Shown: positions 47,086 to 56,729 of the stretch, piece after piece
Position numbering within the stretch: position 1 is the first letter of the stretch
Layout: every line of letters starts with the position of its first letter
Origin: Fundicoccus culcitae
Lineage (GTDB): Bacteria; Bacillota; Bacilli; Lactobacillales; Aerococcaceae
Assembly: GCF_024661895.1 (NCBI RefSeq)
Contig: NZ_CP102453.1
Span: forward strand, 124,001 to 188,000
DNA length: 64,000 nucleotides
Direction of reading: 5' to 3'
Notes under the pieces: model-generated
The model's input: the letters and a program-made list of their open reading frames with translations, nothing else
Told to the model about the DNA's origin: nothing
The model's database searches: none
Program-made: the position numbers and the translations under genes

Positions 47086-48912
47086 ATGAAACATTTAGGA
47101 TTATATAAAAGAGCTGTCCTTGATTTATGGAGGAGTGGCAAGCGATATTATCTCTTGTTATTGATTCAAACATTTGCAAGGGCTAGTCAAACGTTTGTTT
47201 CCTTTATATTTATGAATCGTTTAATTACGTTGTTAAGTGAACAAAACTTAGTGGCTGTTAGGTCGGTAGTTAGCCTATATTTAATTATTTTTACGGTTTT
47301 GCATTTACTAACGACCTTATTACAACCTGCAATCAATGATGCTAAGGAGTTAGCTGATCGGCGCATATTAGAATTGCCTTATGAAAAGATGTTAACGATG
47401 CGCTACCATATAGTTGATAGTGCTGAAACAAGTCAGAAGCTTGAACGGATTCGCATGAGTAATATGTCAAGGCAGTCAAGTCTATATTTAATCAATGTTC
47501 GTATTCCTTTTCTAATGGATTATTTTATTCGTGTGGTATGGTCGTTCATATTGTTAATACCTTTGTTTACACAAGTGCGTGTTACAGGTCAGAGTCAGTG
47601 GGATTGGGTCAGTAGTCCTTGGGTATTATTAATCTTTGTGATTGGGATTGTGCTTTCAATTTATATTCAATATTTAAGTTCGCAAAAATCAGCAGAATAT
47701 ATGTCCAATTTAGATGAAAGTGTCATTCGAACAAATACGAAATTTAATTATGAAAATCGTATCCTGGAAAATACGGAATCCGGTAAAGAAATAAGATTGT
47801 ATCAAATGCAAGATAGACTCTATCAAAATCAAAAAGAATTAGATCAATCAACTGAAAAATTATTACGTGGATTGAATCATGCAGGGATGAATGGTCATCT
47901 ATTAACCGTCGTTGTGAGTCAATTACTACATTTTGTTGCTTATGCTATTATCGGTATTCGTGTGCTCTTAGGCATGTTACCGATAGGTCAAATTGTCCAA
48001 TTATCCAGTGCATTGACTCAGTTATTAAGCAATTTACCCAATTTAATCCAATATTTAGCCATGATTCTGTCACAACCAGATACATTGGTTGAATATTATG
48101 CTTTTATTGATTTACCAGATGACCAAGATGTAGGCAGTTTACCGATAGAAAAACGTTTGGATAATGAATACCACATAGCTGTTAATCAGTTGTCATTTGC
48201 ATATCCGGAAACGGACGATTTAATTTTAAATAATGTCTCAGCCAAATTTGAAGTTGGGAAAAAATATGCCATAGTAGGTGAAAATGGTTCAGGGAAAACG
48301 ACCTTTATTAAATTGTTAATGCGTTTGTATGAACCGACAGCGGGTGAAATCACCTTAAATAAGATTGATGCGCAAAAGTATCAATTATCAGAATACTTCC
48401 AATTATTTTCGGTTGTTTTTCAGGATTTTAGGCTATTAAGTTTTAAACTCGGTCAAAATATTGCCGTTAATCAAAACTATGATACCGATAAAGCCATGAA
48501 ATATATACGTCAATTAGATTTAGAACAAATGGTGTCGCAACTTCCTGCTGGTTTAGAGACTTATTTGGGTAAAGAATTTAGTAATCAAGGGGTTAATTTG
48601 TCTGGCGGGCAAGAGCAAAGAGTGGCTTTAGTACGTGCCCTGTATAAGAATGCACCCATTATGATATTGGATGAACCGACAGCAGCTTTAGATCCTGTTA
48701 CAGAGTTTAATATTTATCAACAGTTTGATCAGTTAATTAATCATAAAACCGCATTTTATATTTCTCACCGTTTATCTTCTTGTCGTTTTTGTGATGAAAT
48801 CTTAGTATTTGATAAAGGCGAGATTATCCAAAGAGGGTCGCATGATGAACTGGTAAAAATAGATGGGAAATATGCTGATCTCTGGCACGCTCAAGCACAA
48901 TATTACCAATAG
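47086..48912 (+). CDS. ABC exporter half-transporter (second of pair)
   Basis: A 608-residue protein of the same layout: membrane segments to about residue 335, then Walker A GENGSGKTT, LFSVVFQDFRLLSF, signature LSGGQEQRVALVRAL, Walker B IMILDEPTAALD and switch His YISHRLSS. Both ATP sites of the pair are therefore intact, unlike the exporter at 36220-39752. Its ATG follows the previous stop codon with no gap. After it there is no small peptide gene or modification enzyme that would name a cargo. Confidence 0.85.
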   Translation: MKHLGLYKRAVLDLWRSGKRYYLLLLIQTFARASQTFVSFIFMNRLITLLSEQNLVAVRSVVSLYLIIFTVLHLLTTLLQPAINDAKELADRRILELPYEKMLTMRYHIVDSAETSQKLERIRMSNMSRQSSLYLINVRIPFLMDYFIRVVWSFILLIPLFTQVRVTGQSQWDWVSSPWVLLIFVIGIVLSIYIQYLSSQKSAEYMSNLDESVIRTNTKFNYENRILENTESGKEIRLYQMQDRLYQNQKELDQSTEKLLRGLNHAGMNGHLLTVVVSQLLHFVAYAIIGIRVLLGMLPIGQIVQLSSALTQLLSNLPNLIQYLAMILSQPDTLVEYYAFIDLPDDQDVGSLPIEKRLDNEYHIAVNQLSFAYPETDDLILNNVSAKFEVGKKYAIVGENGSGKTTFIKLLMRLYEPTAGEITLNKIDAQKYQLSEYFQLFSVVFQDFRLLSFKLGQNIAVNQNYDTDKAMKYIRQLDLEQMVSQLPAGLETYLGKEFSNQGVNLSGGQEQRVALVRALYKNAPIMILDEPTAALDPVTEFNIYQQFDQLINHKTAFYISHRLSSCRFCDEILVFDKGEIIQRGSHDELVKIDGKYADLWHAQAQYYQ

Positions 48913-49043
48913 ACTAACTTAGTTGTAGTGATATTTATCTTGGGGGAAACTGTGTAATAACATTGAAAAAAGTATGAAATATCAACTAAATAATTTCATT
49001 GTGTTATAATTGAGATGTTATAAAAATAGGGGGAAAAAGATCT

Positions 49044-50708
49044 ATGAAACGATTTACTAAATTATTTGCTTTGCTATCAGCAAGCTTGCTTATAGCACCG
49101 ATTGCATCTTCAGTTGTTGTCCTTGATACAGTAAGTGCCCAACAAACTAGTTTAGCTCAAGGTACACGATTGCTATCTTTAGGGGCTACTTTAAATGAAC
49201 AAGAAGCCAATCAAACACGTCAATTACTCAATGCAACGGATGTTCCAGCTGAAAATGTGATTTATGTTGATGGGGTAACAATAAATAATTATTTAAACGA
49301 TGGTTCTACTGCAGCGACTGATGTCTATTCATCGGCTTATATAGAACAATTTGGACCCGGACATGGTATTCAAGTTCAAATCGTCACACCTGAAAATATC
49401 CAACAAGTCAGTGCATCAACTTATCAAAACGCAGCCATTACGGCAGGGGTTTCAAATGTAACGATTAGAATTGCGACCTTATACCCTGTTACAGGTGAAG
49501 GGGCTTTAACAGGTGTTTATGCTTTATTAGAAGACGCCGGTGTGCAACTAAACCAACAAGATATTCAAGTTGCCCAAAAAGAAATACAAGTTATCGGTAA
49601 CGTTGAAGAAAACACACAACTGACACAAGACCAAATTAATTTAATCATTTCACAAATAAAACGTGAAATAAATCAATATATTTTAGACAATGGATCTATC
49701 ACCGATGAAGTCATTTTAGAAATCGTTCAACGTAACTTCGCGGATGTTGAGATAGATGAAGCGACATTGCAAGAAATAATTGATTTAATTAGAGAATTTG
49801 CCGAAACGGAAGCCGCTTCAGACGAAGATACACAAAATCAAATTGACCAAAGTTTATTAAATCGTCCTTGGAGTGAAGTGTTAGCAACAACGGAAACTGT
49901 TGCTACGGTGGATGACTTACTGGCTGGTGACCGTCCCGATTTTTCTGATCAAGCGGTTTATCATCCAATGATGCAAGCCTTCCTAAATCGCTTTTATGAA
50001 TTAGCTGAAGCGGGAGAGTCAACTGATTTTCTCTATTCGCATACCTTCATTTTTGAAAATATGACACCGAATATGGACCAAGCAGATACACAAGCTTTGA
50101 ATTGGATTCGTACATTGATTTATCAATATACAGAAGCCTCGACTTTAGAAATGCGTCAAGCTGAATTTGCTTCTATGGGCGTTAATTTCATCAGTTTACA
50201 AGAACAATGGTTACAACAGATAGCAGACTATAATGCTCTAGCGACGAATGACCCAGTTTTATATGAGTTATTTACACAAGTGGCGAATGCAAGTGGCTTA
50301 GCACCAGAAGTATTTATTTATGGTGATGTGCAACAAGCAGATACCATCATTACAACGATGATTTATTCAGACCAAATATCGCATTTTTCAATCATTGACA
50401 CCTATTCATTTAATACATTAGATGATTCAATTGCTTATGTGGACGCAACGACTGGAACAACAAGTCCTGTGGCTAATAGTTTTGATTTCTTAGCTGCATA
50501 CGGAGTTGCGGTTGAAAATCTTTATCAACCATTCACGACTATTCCTGCTGATTTTACCATTCCAGGTTATGAAGCACCTGTCAATGAAGAAGATTTAACT
50601 AATGATGCTGAAGACAGTGTAGAAGAAACACTTTCTGAGGAAGAAGCAACGACTGAAGAGCCCGTTGATTCTGTTGTAGAAGAAGTATCTGATGAAGAAG
50701 TAGAGTAA
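49044..50708 (+). CDS. Secreted DUF1002 protein
   Basis: A 554-residue exported protein. A Sec signal peptide (residues 1-32, ending TVSA-QQ) is followed by a DUF1002 domain, as in Bacillus YpuA (about 35-270: LGATLNEQEANQTRQLL, YIEQFGPGHGIQVQIVTPENI, AAITAGVSNVTIRIATLYPVTGEGALTGVY). A second region of unknown type (about 275-510) and a very acidic tail (about 515-554) rich in Glu and Asp follow. No LPxTG, lipobox or membrane anchor is seen, so it is probably released. It is monocistronic with its own terminator. Confidence 0.8.
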   Translation: MKRFTKLFALLSASLLIAPIASSVVVLDTVSAQQTSLAQGTRLLSLGATLNEQEANQTRQLLNATDVPAENVIYVDGVTINNYLNDGSTAATDVYSSAYIEQFGPGHGIQVQIVTPENIQQVSASTYQNAAITAGVSNVTIRIATLYPVTGEGALTGVYALLEDAGVQLNQQDIQVAQKEIQVIGNVEENTQLTQDQINLIISQIKREINQYILDNGSITDEVILEIVQRNFADVEIDEATLQEIIDLIREFAETEAASDEDTQNQIDQSLLNRPWSEVLATTETVATVDDLLAGDRPDFSDQAVYHPMMQAFLNRFYELAEAGESTDFLYSHTFIFENMTPNMDQADTQALNWIRTLIYQYTEASTLEMRQAEFASMGVNFISLQEQWLQQIADYNALATNDPVLYELFTQVANASGLAPEVFIYGDVQQADTIITTMIYSDQISHFSIIDTYSFNTLDDSIAYVDATTGTTSPVANSFDFLAAYGVAVENLYQPFTTIPADFTIPGYEAPVNEEDLTNDAEDSVEETLSEEEATTEEPVDSVVEEVSDEEVE

Positions 50709-50739
50709 TCAGACGTTAAAAATAGCAACAAACGAGAGA

Positions 50740-50775
50740 GAGACTGTAGGCACTCATAGGCTACAGTCTCTTATT
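50740..50775 (+). terminator. Terminator after the DUF1002 gene
   Basis: GAGACTGTAG pairs with CTACAGTCTC, followed by TTATT. Confidence 0.75.
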
Positions 50776-50907
50776 CGTGTTCCACTTATCCAATTAATTA
50801 ATTATCTTTTTAATCGTCATGTTGCGGCTAAAACATATGTGTGCTTGATGAAAAACTATGATAAAATAGGCATAATAAAATGTTTAATTTATACAAGGAA
50901 GTGTAAA

Positions 50908-52284
50908 ATGGAAAAAGAAAGTCAAACGACCTATTTGACAGTCACAGCACTTACCCAATATATTAAAAGAAAATTTGATGTTGACCCTTATATGCAAAAA
51001 GTTTGGGTTGTCGGTGAAATTTCAAATTTTAGATATCGACCCAATGGTCATCAGTATTTTAGTTTAAAAGATGAAAACGCTCGGATTCGAGCGATGGTAT
51101 TCAGTTCGACTTTTAATAAAATACCTTTTGAGGTCAAAGATGGCATGAAGGTGCTCGTGACAGGACGAATTTCATTGTATGAACGTAATGGTGATTATCA
51201 AATATATGTTGATGGTATAGAGCCAGATGGTGTGGGTGCATTGTATCAAGCTTTGGAACAATTAAAAGAAGCCTTTGCTAAGCAAGGTTTATTTGATAAA
51301 CTGCAAAGGAAAATCCCGCTTTATCCCAAAAAAATTGCTGTTATTACTAGCCCTTCAGGTTCAGTCATTCAAGATATTATTACCACGATTAAACGAAGAT
51401 ATCCCATTGTTGGTATTACCGTTTTCCCTACAAAAGTACAAGGGAAAGAAGCCGTGGATGAGATTGTCCAAGCCTTTAATTTATTTGATGACGTTGCGGA
51501 TGAGTATGATACTTTAATTTTGGCTCGTGGTGGAGGTTCGATTGAAGATTTATGGTGTTTCAATGATAAAGAGGTTGCACAAGCAATTTTAAATTGTAAA
51601 GTTCCCGTTATTTCATCTATTGGACATGAAACGGATACGACGATTGCTGATTTAGTTGCGGATGTAAGAGCGGCGACACCAACAGCAGCGGCTGAATTAG
51701 CTGTTCCAATGTTAATCGATGTCGTTAGCAAAGTGAATCAACAACATGATCGCTTGTTCTATGCGATTAACCAAATAATAAAGCAAATGAAAAAGCAAGT
51801 TGAACGCTTTTCTGAATCCTATGTATTAAGTCAACCTGAACGTTTATATCAAGCTTATAGTCAACGCTTGGATATTGCGCAAAGTCAGTTAATTCATTTG
51901 ACACAGCAACTATTAAACCGTAAAGATCAACAATTGCTTTTTTATAATCAAAGACTCAACTTAGTCCATCCGTCTAAAAAACTGCTAGACTCTAAAAAAG
52001 TAGTCAATCAATTAGACGTTCAATTAATGCGCGCCATTAATCAGAATATTCTGTGGTTTCAAAGACAGTTAAGTGAACAAATTAATTTACTAGATGCTTA
52101 TAGTCCATTGAAAATTATGGCAAGAGGTTATTCCGTTGTAGAACAAGATCAAATGGTAGTTAAATCCATAAAACAATTATCGCTTGATAGACCCATCAAT
52201 ATTTCATTGGTTGATGGCAAGCTTGAGGCAGAAATATTAAGTGTGACTGAATTGAAGAAAGAAAAGGGGCCAAAAGATGAGTGA
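50908..52284 (+). CDS. xseA: Exodeoxyribonuclease VII large subunit
   Basis: A 458-residue subunit of the single-strand-specific nuclease ExoVII. An N-terminal OB fold (VWVVGEISNFRYRPNGHQYFSLKDE) is followed by the catalytic domain with ITSPSGSVIQDI, LARGGGSIEDLWCFNDKEVAQAI and ISSIGHETDTTIADLVAD, then a long coiled coil (about 285-410). I start at 50908 after AAGGAAG; upstream in-frame codons have no ribosome site. xseB overlaps its end by eight bases. Confidence 0.96.
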   Translation: MEKESQTTYLTVTALTQYIKRKFDVDPYMQKVWVVGEISNFRYRPNGHQYFSLKDENARIRAMVFSSTFNKIPFEVKDGMKVLVTGRISLYERNGDYQIYVDGIEPDGVGALYQALEQLKEAFAKQGLFDKLQRKIPLYPKKIAVITSPSGSVIQDIITTIKRRYPIVGITVFPTKVQGKEAVDEIVQAFNLFDDVADEYDTLILARGGGSIEDLWCFNDKEVAQAILNCKVPVISSIGHETDTTIADLVADVRAATPTAAAELAVPMLIDVVSKVNQQHDRLFYAINQIIKQMKKQVERFSESYVLSQPERLYQAYSQRLDIAQSQLIHLTQQLLNRKDQQLLFYNQRLNLVHPSKKLLDSKKVVNQLDVQLMRAINQNILWFQRQLSEQINLLDAYSPLKIMARGYSVVEQDQMVVKSIKQLSLDRPINISLVDGKLEAEILSVTELKKEKGPKDE

Positions 52285-52504
52285 ATTAATTAAAGAGCCA
52301 GAAAGTTTTGAACAGGCACTTGAAGATTTAGAAAAAATTGTGCAACAATTAGAAAAAGGTGAATTACCTTTAGAAGAAGCTTTAAATGCTTTTCAACAAG
52401 GCATCGCTTTAAGTCAATATTGTCAAAAAACGTTAAATGATTCGGAAGAAACCGTTGCGAAAATGATGACGAAACAAGGAGAAGTGCCTTTAAATGGAGA
52501 ATAA
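52277..52504 (+). CDS. xseB: Exodeoxyribonuclease VII small subunit
   Basis: A 75-residue helical protein with the family pattern SFEQALEDLEKIVQQLEKGELPLEEAL. Several copies bind the coiled coil of XseA. It overlaps both xseA and ispA, so the three are translated as a coupled set. Confidence 0.95.
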   Translation: MSELIKEPESFEQALEDLEKIVQQLEKGELPLEEALNAFQQGIALSQYCQKTLNDSEETVAKMMTKQGEVPLNGE

Positions 52505-53381
52505 CTTATTAACATTGAGAACGTTGTTTGATAGTGCTTTAGATGAACAAATTCGTTTTGTTATGACGCCTATTGAAATGCTAAAACCAATGGTCTATTC
52601 TTTAAAAAATGGTGGCAAACGACTTCGTCCTCTATTGTTACTATCAACTTTGTCGATTCAATCGACGGATTTAATAAAATCTGGTTTGAAAACAGCGATT
52701 GCCTTAGAATATATTCATACGTATTCACTCATTCATGATGATTTACCAGCTATGGACGATGACGAAATTAGACGTGGACAACCGACTAACCATATTCAAT
52801 TTGATGAAGCGACTGCCATTTTAGCAGGCGATGCTTTATTGACGGATGCCTTTGGTATTATCGTTGAGGATGACTTATTATCTGCCGAAACAAAAAATAA
52901 GTTAATCTTTGAATTAAGCCGTGCGGCTGGTTCACACGGTATGGTTGCCGGCCAACTTAGTGATATTCAAGCAAATGAAGAAGCCGACTTTGATGATTTA
53001 GTAACGATTCATAGTTTAAAAACGGGGAAGCTATTTACTTTTGCGGTTAAAGCAGCCGCAATTATTGCAGAATTAGATGAGCAAGAGATGCAATTATTAG
53101 TTGATTTTAGTGAACATTTTGGTCGAGCCTATCAAATTCATAATGATATTATGGATGTTGAAGGTACCGAAGAAGGCACAGGCAAGAAAGTTAAAAAGGA
53201 TCAAAAACATCATAAAGTGACCTATCCAAGTTTATTAGGCTTAGAAGCCAGTAAACAAGAGTTGAAAAAAGAATTAGATGCAGGTAAAGATAAATTAAGA
53301 CAGTTAAATAAGCAAACCAATAAGCCTTATCAGCAATTAAATGCCTTTTTAGACTTATTAACATTGAAAGAAGCATCATAA
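52494..53381 (+). CDS. ispA: Farnesyl diphosphate synthase (polyprenyl synthetase)
   Basis: A 295-residue all-helical prenyltransferase that condenses isopentenyl diphosphate with allylic diphosphates. The first aspartate-rich motif reads IHDDLPAMDDDEIRRG and the second HNDIMDVEGTEEGTGK; the KNGGKRLRPLLL motif is near the N-terminus. Residues just before the first motif (YIHTYSLIHDD) suit a C15 product. The second motif has Asn in place of the usual first Asp (NDIMD), as in many Firmicute FPP synthases. Confidence 0.92.
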   Translation: MENNLLTLRTLFDSALDEQIRFVMTPIEMLKPMVYSLKNGGKRLRPLLLLSTLSIQSTDLIKSGLKTAIALEYIHTYSLIHDDLPAMDDDEIRRGQPTNHIQFDEATAILAGDALLTDAFGIIVEDDLLSAETKNKLIFELSRAAGSHGMVAGQLSDIQANEEADFDDLVTIHSLKTGKLFTFAVKAAAIIAELDEQEMQLLVDFSEHFGRAYQIHNDIMDVEGTEEGTGKKVKKDQKHHKVTYPSLLGLEASKQELKKELDAGKDKLRQLNKQTNKPYQQLNAFLDLLTLKEAS

Positions 53382-53383
53382 TA

Positions 53384-54202
53384 ATGAAAAAAGAGCGTGT
53401 AGATAAGTTAGTTGTTCAGTCGGGATTGACTGAATCAAGGGAACAGGCGCGACGAATGATTATGGCAGGTCAAATATATGACGCGAATAATCAACGGTAT
53501 GATAAACCAGGCGAGAAAATTGATGCGAGTAAGGAACTACATATTAAAGGCAAGAAACTACCCTATGTCAGTCGAGGGGGGTTAAAACTTGAAAAAGCTA
53601 TTAAAACGTTTGATATTGATATGACGGATCAAATTTTGCTAGATATTGGAGCGTCAACTGGCGGTTTTACGGACGCAGCCTTACAATTTGGTGCCCTTAA
53701 AAGCTATGCTTTAGATGTTGGTTACAATCAACTAGCTTATAAATTAAGAATCGATGAACGTGTTATGGTAATGGAGCGGCAAAATTTTAGGTATTCTACG
53801 CCTGAAGATTTTACTCAAGGTCAGCCTACCATCGCCAGTATTGACGTTTCTTTTATTTCGTTAAAATTGATTTTACCGCCATTGGTGCCTATTTTGAAAA
53901 AAAACGGGAGTGTTTTAGCACTCATAAAACCCCAATTTGAAGCAGGCAAAGAACGAATAGGCAAGAATGGGATTATTAAAGATGCCCAAGTTCATTTTGA
54001 GGTTTTACAAGAAGTGTTGCAATTTATAAGTGAAATAGGCTTTACCATTCAGGCGGTCACTTTTTCACCCATTACTGGCGGAGAAGGAAACATCGAATTT
54101 TTAGCCCATCTCATTAATGAGGATAAAAAGGAAAATGATTCTTGGAAAAATATTGATATTCAATATATCGTTCAATCGGCACATGACACATTTGAAAGAT
54201 AG
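53384..54202 (+). CDS. TlyA-family rRNA 2'-O-methyltransferase
   Basis: A 272-residue protein with an N-terminal S4 RNA-binding domain (about 5-65, RVDKLVVQSGLTESREQARRMI) and an FtsJ-type methyltransferase domain with the SAM motif LLDIGASTGGFTDAAL. TlyA methylates cytidines in 16S and 23S rRNA in some bacteria; in Firmicutes it lies between ispA and argR/recN. Here argR is absent and recN follows directly. Confidence 0.9.
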   Translation: MKKERVDKLVVQSGLTESREQARRMIMAGQIYDANNQRYDKPGEKIDASKELHIKGKKLPYVSRGGLKLEKAIKTFDIDMTDQILLDIGASTGGFTDAALQFGALKSYALDVGYNQLAYKLRIDERVMVMERQNFRYSTPEDFTQGQPTIASIDVSFISLKLILPPLVPILKKNGSVLALIKPQFEAGKERIGKNGIIKDAQVHFEVLQEVLQFISEIGFTIQAVTFSPITGGEGNIEFLAHLINEDKKENDSWKNIDIQYIVQSAHDTFER

Positions 54203-54213
54203 TGGGGATAAGC

Positions 54214-55935
54214 ATGTTAAGTAGTTTAACTATTCAAAACTTTGCTATTATAGATGCCATTTCAATTGATTTTACAGAAGGAATGACTGTCTTATCAGGT
54301 GAAACGGGAGCAGGTAAATCAATTATTATTGATGCTTTAGGCATACTCATTGGCGGGCGCGGTTCAACGGATCTGATTCGTTTAGGCAGTGATAAATTAG
54401 TTGTAGAAGGCTTATTTCAAATAAATAACCCTACTCATATCATGGATCTGTTTGACCAATACGGGCTCGATTGGGACGAGGCTGATGAATCGCTTATTAT
54501 TCGGCGTGAAATAAATCAAAATGGTAAAAATACCATCCGCATAAATGGTCAACTATCAAATGTCACATTACTAAAAGAAATCGGTAAATATTTAGTCGAT
54601 ATTCATGGACAAAATGAGCATCAAACTTTACTAGATAAAAGTCAACATTTAAACTTATTAGATGAATTTGGTGAAAATAACTATGGGCCACTACTGAATG
54701 AATATCAAAATGCTTTTAAAACATATACAGCCATTAGACAGGCGTTTATAGCAGCTCAAAAAAATGAAACTGACAATGTTCAACGTTTGAATTTCCTAGA
54801 GTTTCAAATTAATGAAATCGAGCAGTATCAATTAGTAGCACAAGAAGATGAAGCACTTGAAGCCTTAAGTCAAAAACTCCAAAAATCAAAGGAAATTGAA
54901 CAAACATTAGCGTCAATCAATTATTTGTTTAGTGAAAGTGACCTTAGTTTGTTAGATCAATTAAATCAAATTATTGGTTCTTTAGCGGATATTAAACATG
55001 ATAATGGGCGCTTAGAAGCCAATTATCAGCGTTTAGAAAGCTTGTTGATCGATTTGGAAGATATAGCGCAGGAGATTGCTTTAGAATCATCGGATAATAT
55101 CGATGACCAATCACTGGATGAAGTGGAAAGTCGCTTAGGCCAACTGAGTCAAATAAAACGAAAATATAATATGACAATTTCAGAAATATTAACTTATTAT
55201 GATGAAATTTCAGAAGAAGTTTATCAAATACGGCATCGCGATCAATATTTAAAAACAATTGAAACGGAATTAACGCAGGCTTATAAAGTATGTTTTGATT
55301 TAGCTGAACAATTACATAATGAACGGCAAGCGATGGCTTCTGAAATGACACAAGCAATTGAAGCTGAATTAGCAGCCTTGTATATGAAAAATAGTCGTTT
55401 TAAAGTCGATTTTACACAAGTTGAAACAGATAAATCACTGGCTCAAATTTTAGATAATAATTGGTTGAAATTGTCTGAAACGGGCCTTGACTTGATTGAA
55501 TTTTTTGTCAAAACCAATGTAGGTGAAGAATTTAAACCATTAATACGAGTAGCCAGTGGGGGAGAACTTTCACGGTATATGTTGGCTTTGAAAGCTGTTT
55601 TTTCACAACACCAAGATTCAAAAACAATGGTTTTCGATGAAATTGATACAGGTGTTTCTGGACGTGTGGCGCAAGCCATTGCCGAGAAAATCTATTCGAT
55701 GTCCTATTATCATCAAGTGCTATGCATTACCCATCTACCTCAAGTGGCTGCTATTGCTAACCAACAATTATACATCAAAAAAGAAGTTGATAATGAACGT
55801 ACGTATACGAAAGTTAGTACGTTAGATGAAAGTGAACGTAGTGAAGTTATTGCTCAAATGATGTCTGGAAAAGTTATAACGCAAGCATCTTTAAAACTTG
55901 CTAAAGAATTACTTTCTGAATTACAAAACAAATAA
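54214..55935 (+). CDS. recN: DNA repair protein RecN
   Basis: A 573-residue SMC-like ATPase acting early in double-strand break repair. Walker A GETGAGKSIIIDA at the N-terminus, coiled-coil arms (about 150-350), the signature region RVASGGELSRYMLALK and Walker B TMVFDEIDTGVSG near the C-terminus are present. I start at the ATG at 54214, with GGGG before it; a GTG at 54202 is too close to the tlyA stop. No LexA box is seen before it. Confidence 0.95.
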   Translation: MLSSLTIQNFAIIDAISIDFTEGMTVLSGETGAGKSIIIDALGILIGGRGSTDLIRLGSDKLVVEGLFQINNPTHIMDLFDQYGLDWDEADESLIIRREINQNGKNTIRINGQLSNVTLLKEIGKYLVDIHGQNEHQTLLDKSQHLNLLDEFGENNYGPLLNEYQNAFKTYTAIRQAFIAAQKNETDNVQRLNFLEFQINEIEQYQLVAQEDEALEALSQKLQKSKEIEQTLASINYLFSESDLSLLDQLNQIIGSLADIKHDNGRLEANYQRLESLLIDLEDIAQEIALESSDNIDDQSLDEVESRLGQLSQIKRKYNMTISEILTYYDEISEEVYQIRHRDQYLKTIETELTQAYKVCFDLAEQLHNERQAMASEMTQAIEAELAALYMKNSRFKVDFTQVETDKSLAQILDNNWLKLSETGLDLIEFFVKTNVGEEFKPLIRVASGGELSRYMLALKAVFSQHQDSKTMVFDEIDTGVSGRVAQAIAEKIYSMSYYHQVLCITHLPQVAAIANQQLYIKKEVDNERTYTKVSTLDESERSEVIAQMMSGKVITQASLKLAKELLSELQNK

Positions 55936-55958
55936 CCAATTTGTCAGGGGACGATATA

Positions 55959-56705
55959 ATGGTAAAAATATATGCTCATCGTGGCAATAAATCCGAATTC
56001 GCCGAAAATAGTTTAGAAGCATTTCAGTCAGCTTTACAATTAGGTGTTGCTGGGATTGAGTTAGATGTCCATCTCAGTAAAGATAACCATTTAATGGTTA
56101 TCCATGATGAAACCATCGATCGAACGACCAACCATCGTGGTCGTATCAAAGACTTAACGTTGTCACAATTAAAAGAAGTGCGCTTACTTAATCCCGATCA
56201 ATCTGAAAGTAATAACCCAATACCAACTTTAAATGAAGTTTTTGACTTATTGCAGTCACACAAGTTTTCCGGAGAACTAAATATTGAATTAAAAACAGAT
56301 CAAATTGAATACCCAAACATTGAAAAACGAGTGGTTGATTTAGTTGAAGCACAAACGTTAGGGTTTGAAGTTATTTATTCAAGTTTTAATTGGAAATCGA
56401 TTCAGCGCATTAAAGCGATTAAAAGTGATGCGAATGTTGCGCTTTTGATGGTAAAGTATTTATTAGATAATTTTTATGACCAGATTGACAGTTTACAGCC
56501 CCATGCACTGCATGTAGATTATCGCTTGGTGCCGTCACTCCCACAAGCATTGATTAACAAATACCCCCTTAGAATTTGGACAGTAAATGGTCAATCTAAT
56601 TTAACCCAGCAATTATTCCATTCCCCGGTAGAATTAGAAGCGATTATGACGGATGAACCATTTATGGCATTAGAGTTGATACGTTTACATAATCAAAGTG
56701 TTTAA
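55959..56705 (+). CDS. Glycerophosphodiester phosphodiesterase
   Basis: A 248-residue cytosolic GDPD-family TIM barrel that hydrolyses glycerophosphodiesters to glycerol-3-phosphate. The catalytic histidines and metal ligands are in YAHRGNKSEFAENS, GIELDVHLSKDNHLMVIHDETIDRTT and ELNIELKT; IWTVNGQSN is the C-terminal motif. I start at 55959 (CAGGGGACG upstream). It lies between recN and miaA. Confidence 0.9.
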   Translation: MVKIYAHRGNKSEFAENSLEAFQSALQLGVAGIELDVHLSKDNHLMVIHDETIDRTTNHRGRIKDLTLSQLKEVRLLNPDQSESNNPIPTLNEVFDLLQSHKFSGELNIELKTDQIEYPNIEKRVVDLVEAQTLGFEVIYSSFNWKSIQRIKAIKSDANVALLMVKYLLDNFYDQIDSLQPHALHVDYRLVPSLPQALINKYPLRIWTVNGQSNLTQQLFHSPVELEAIMTDEPFMALELIRLHNQSV

Positions 56706-56729
56706 ATGCAGAATAACGGAGTTGAATCA

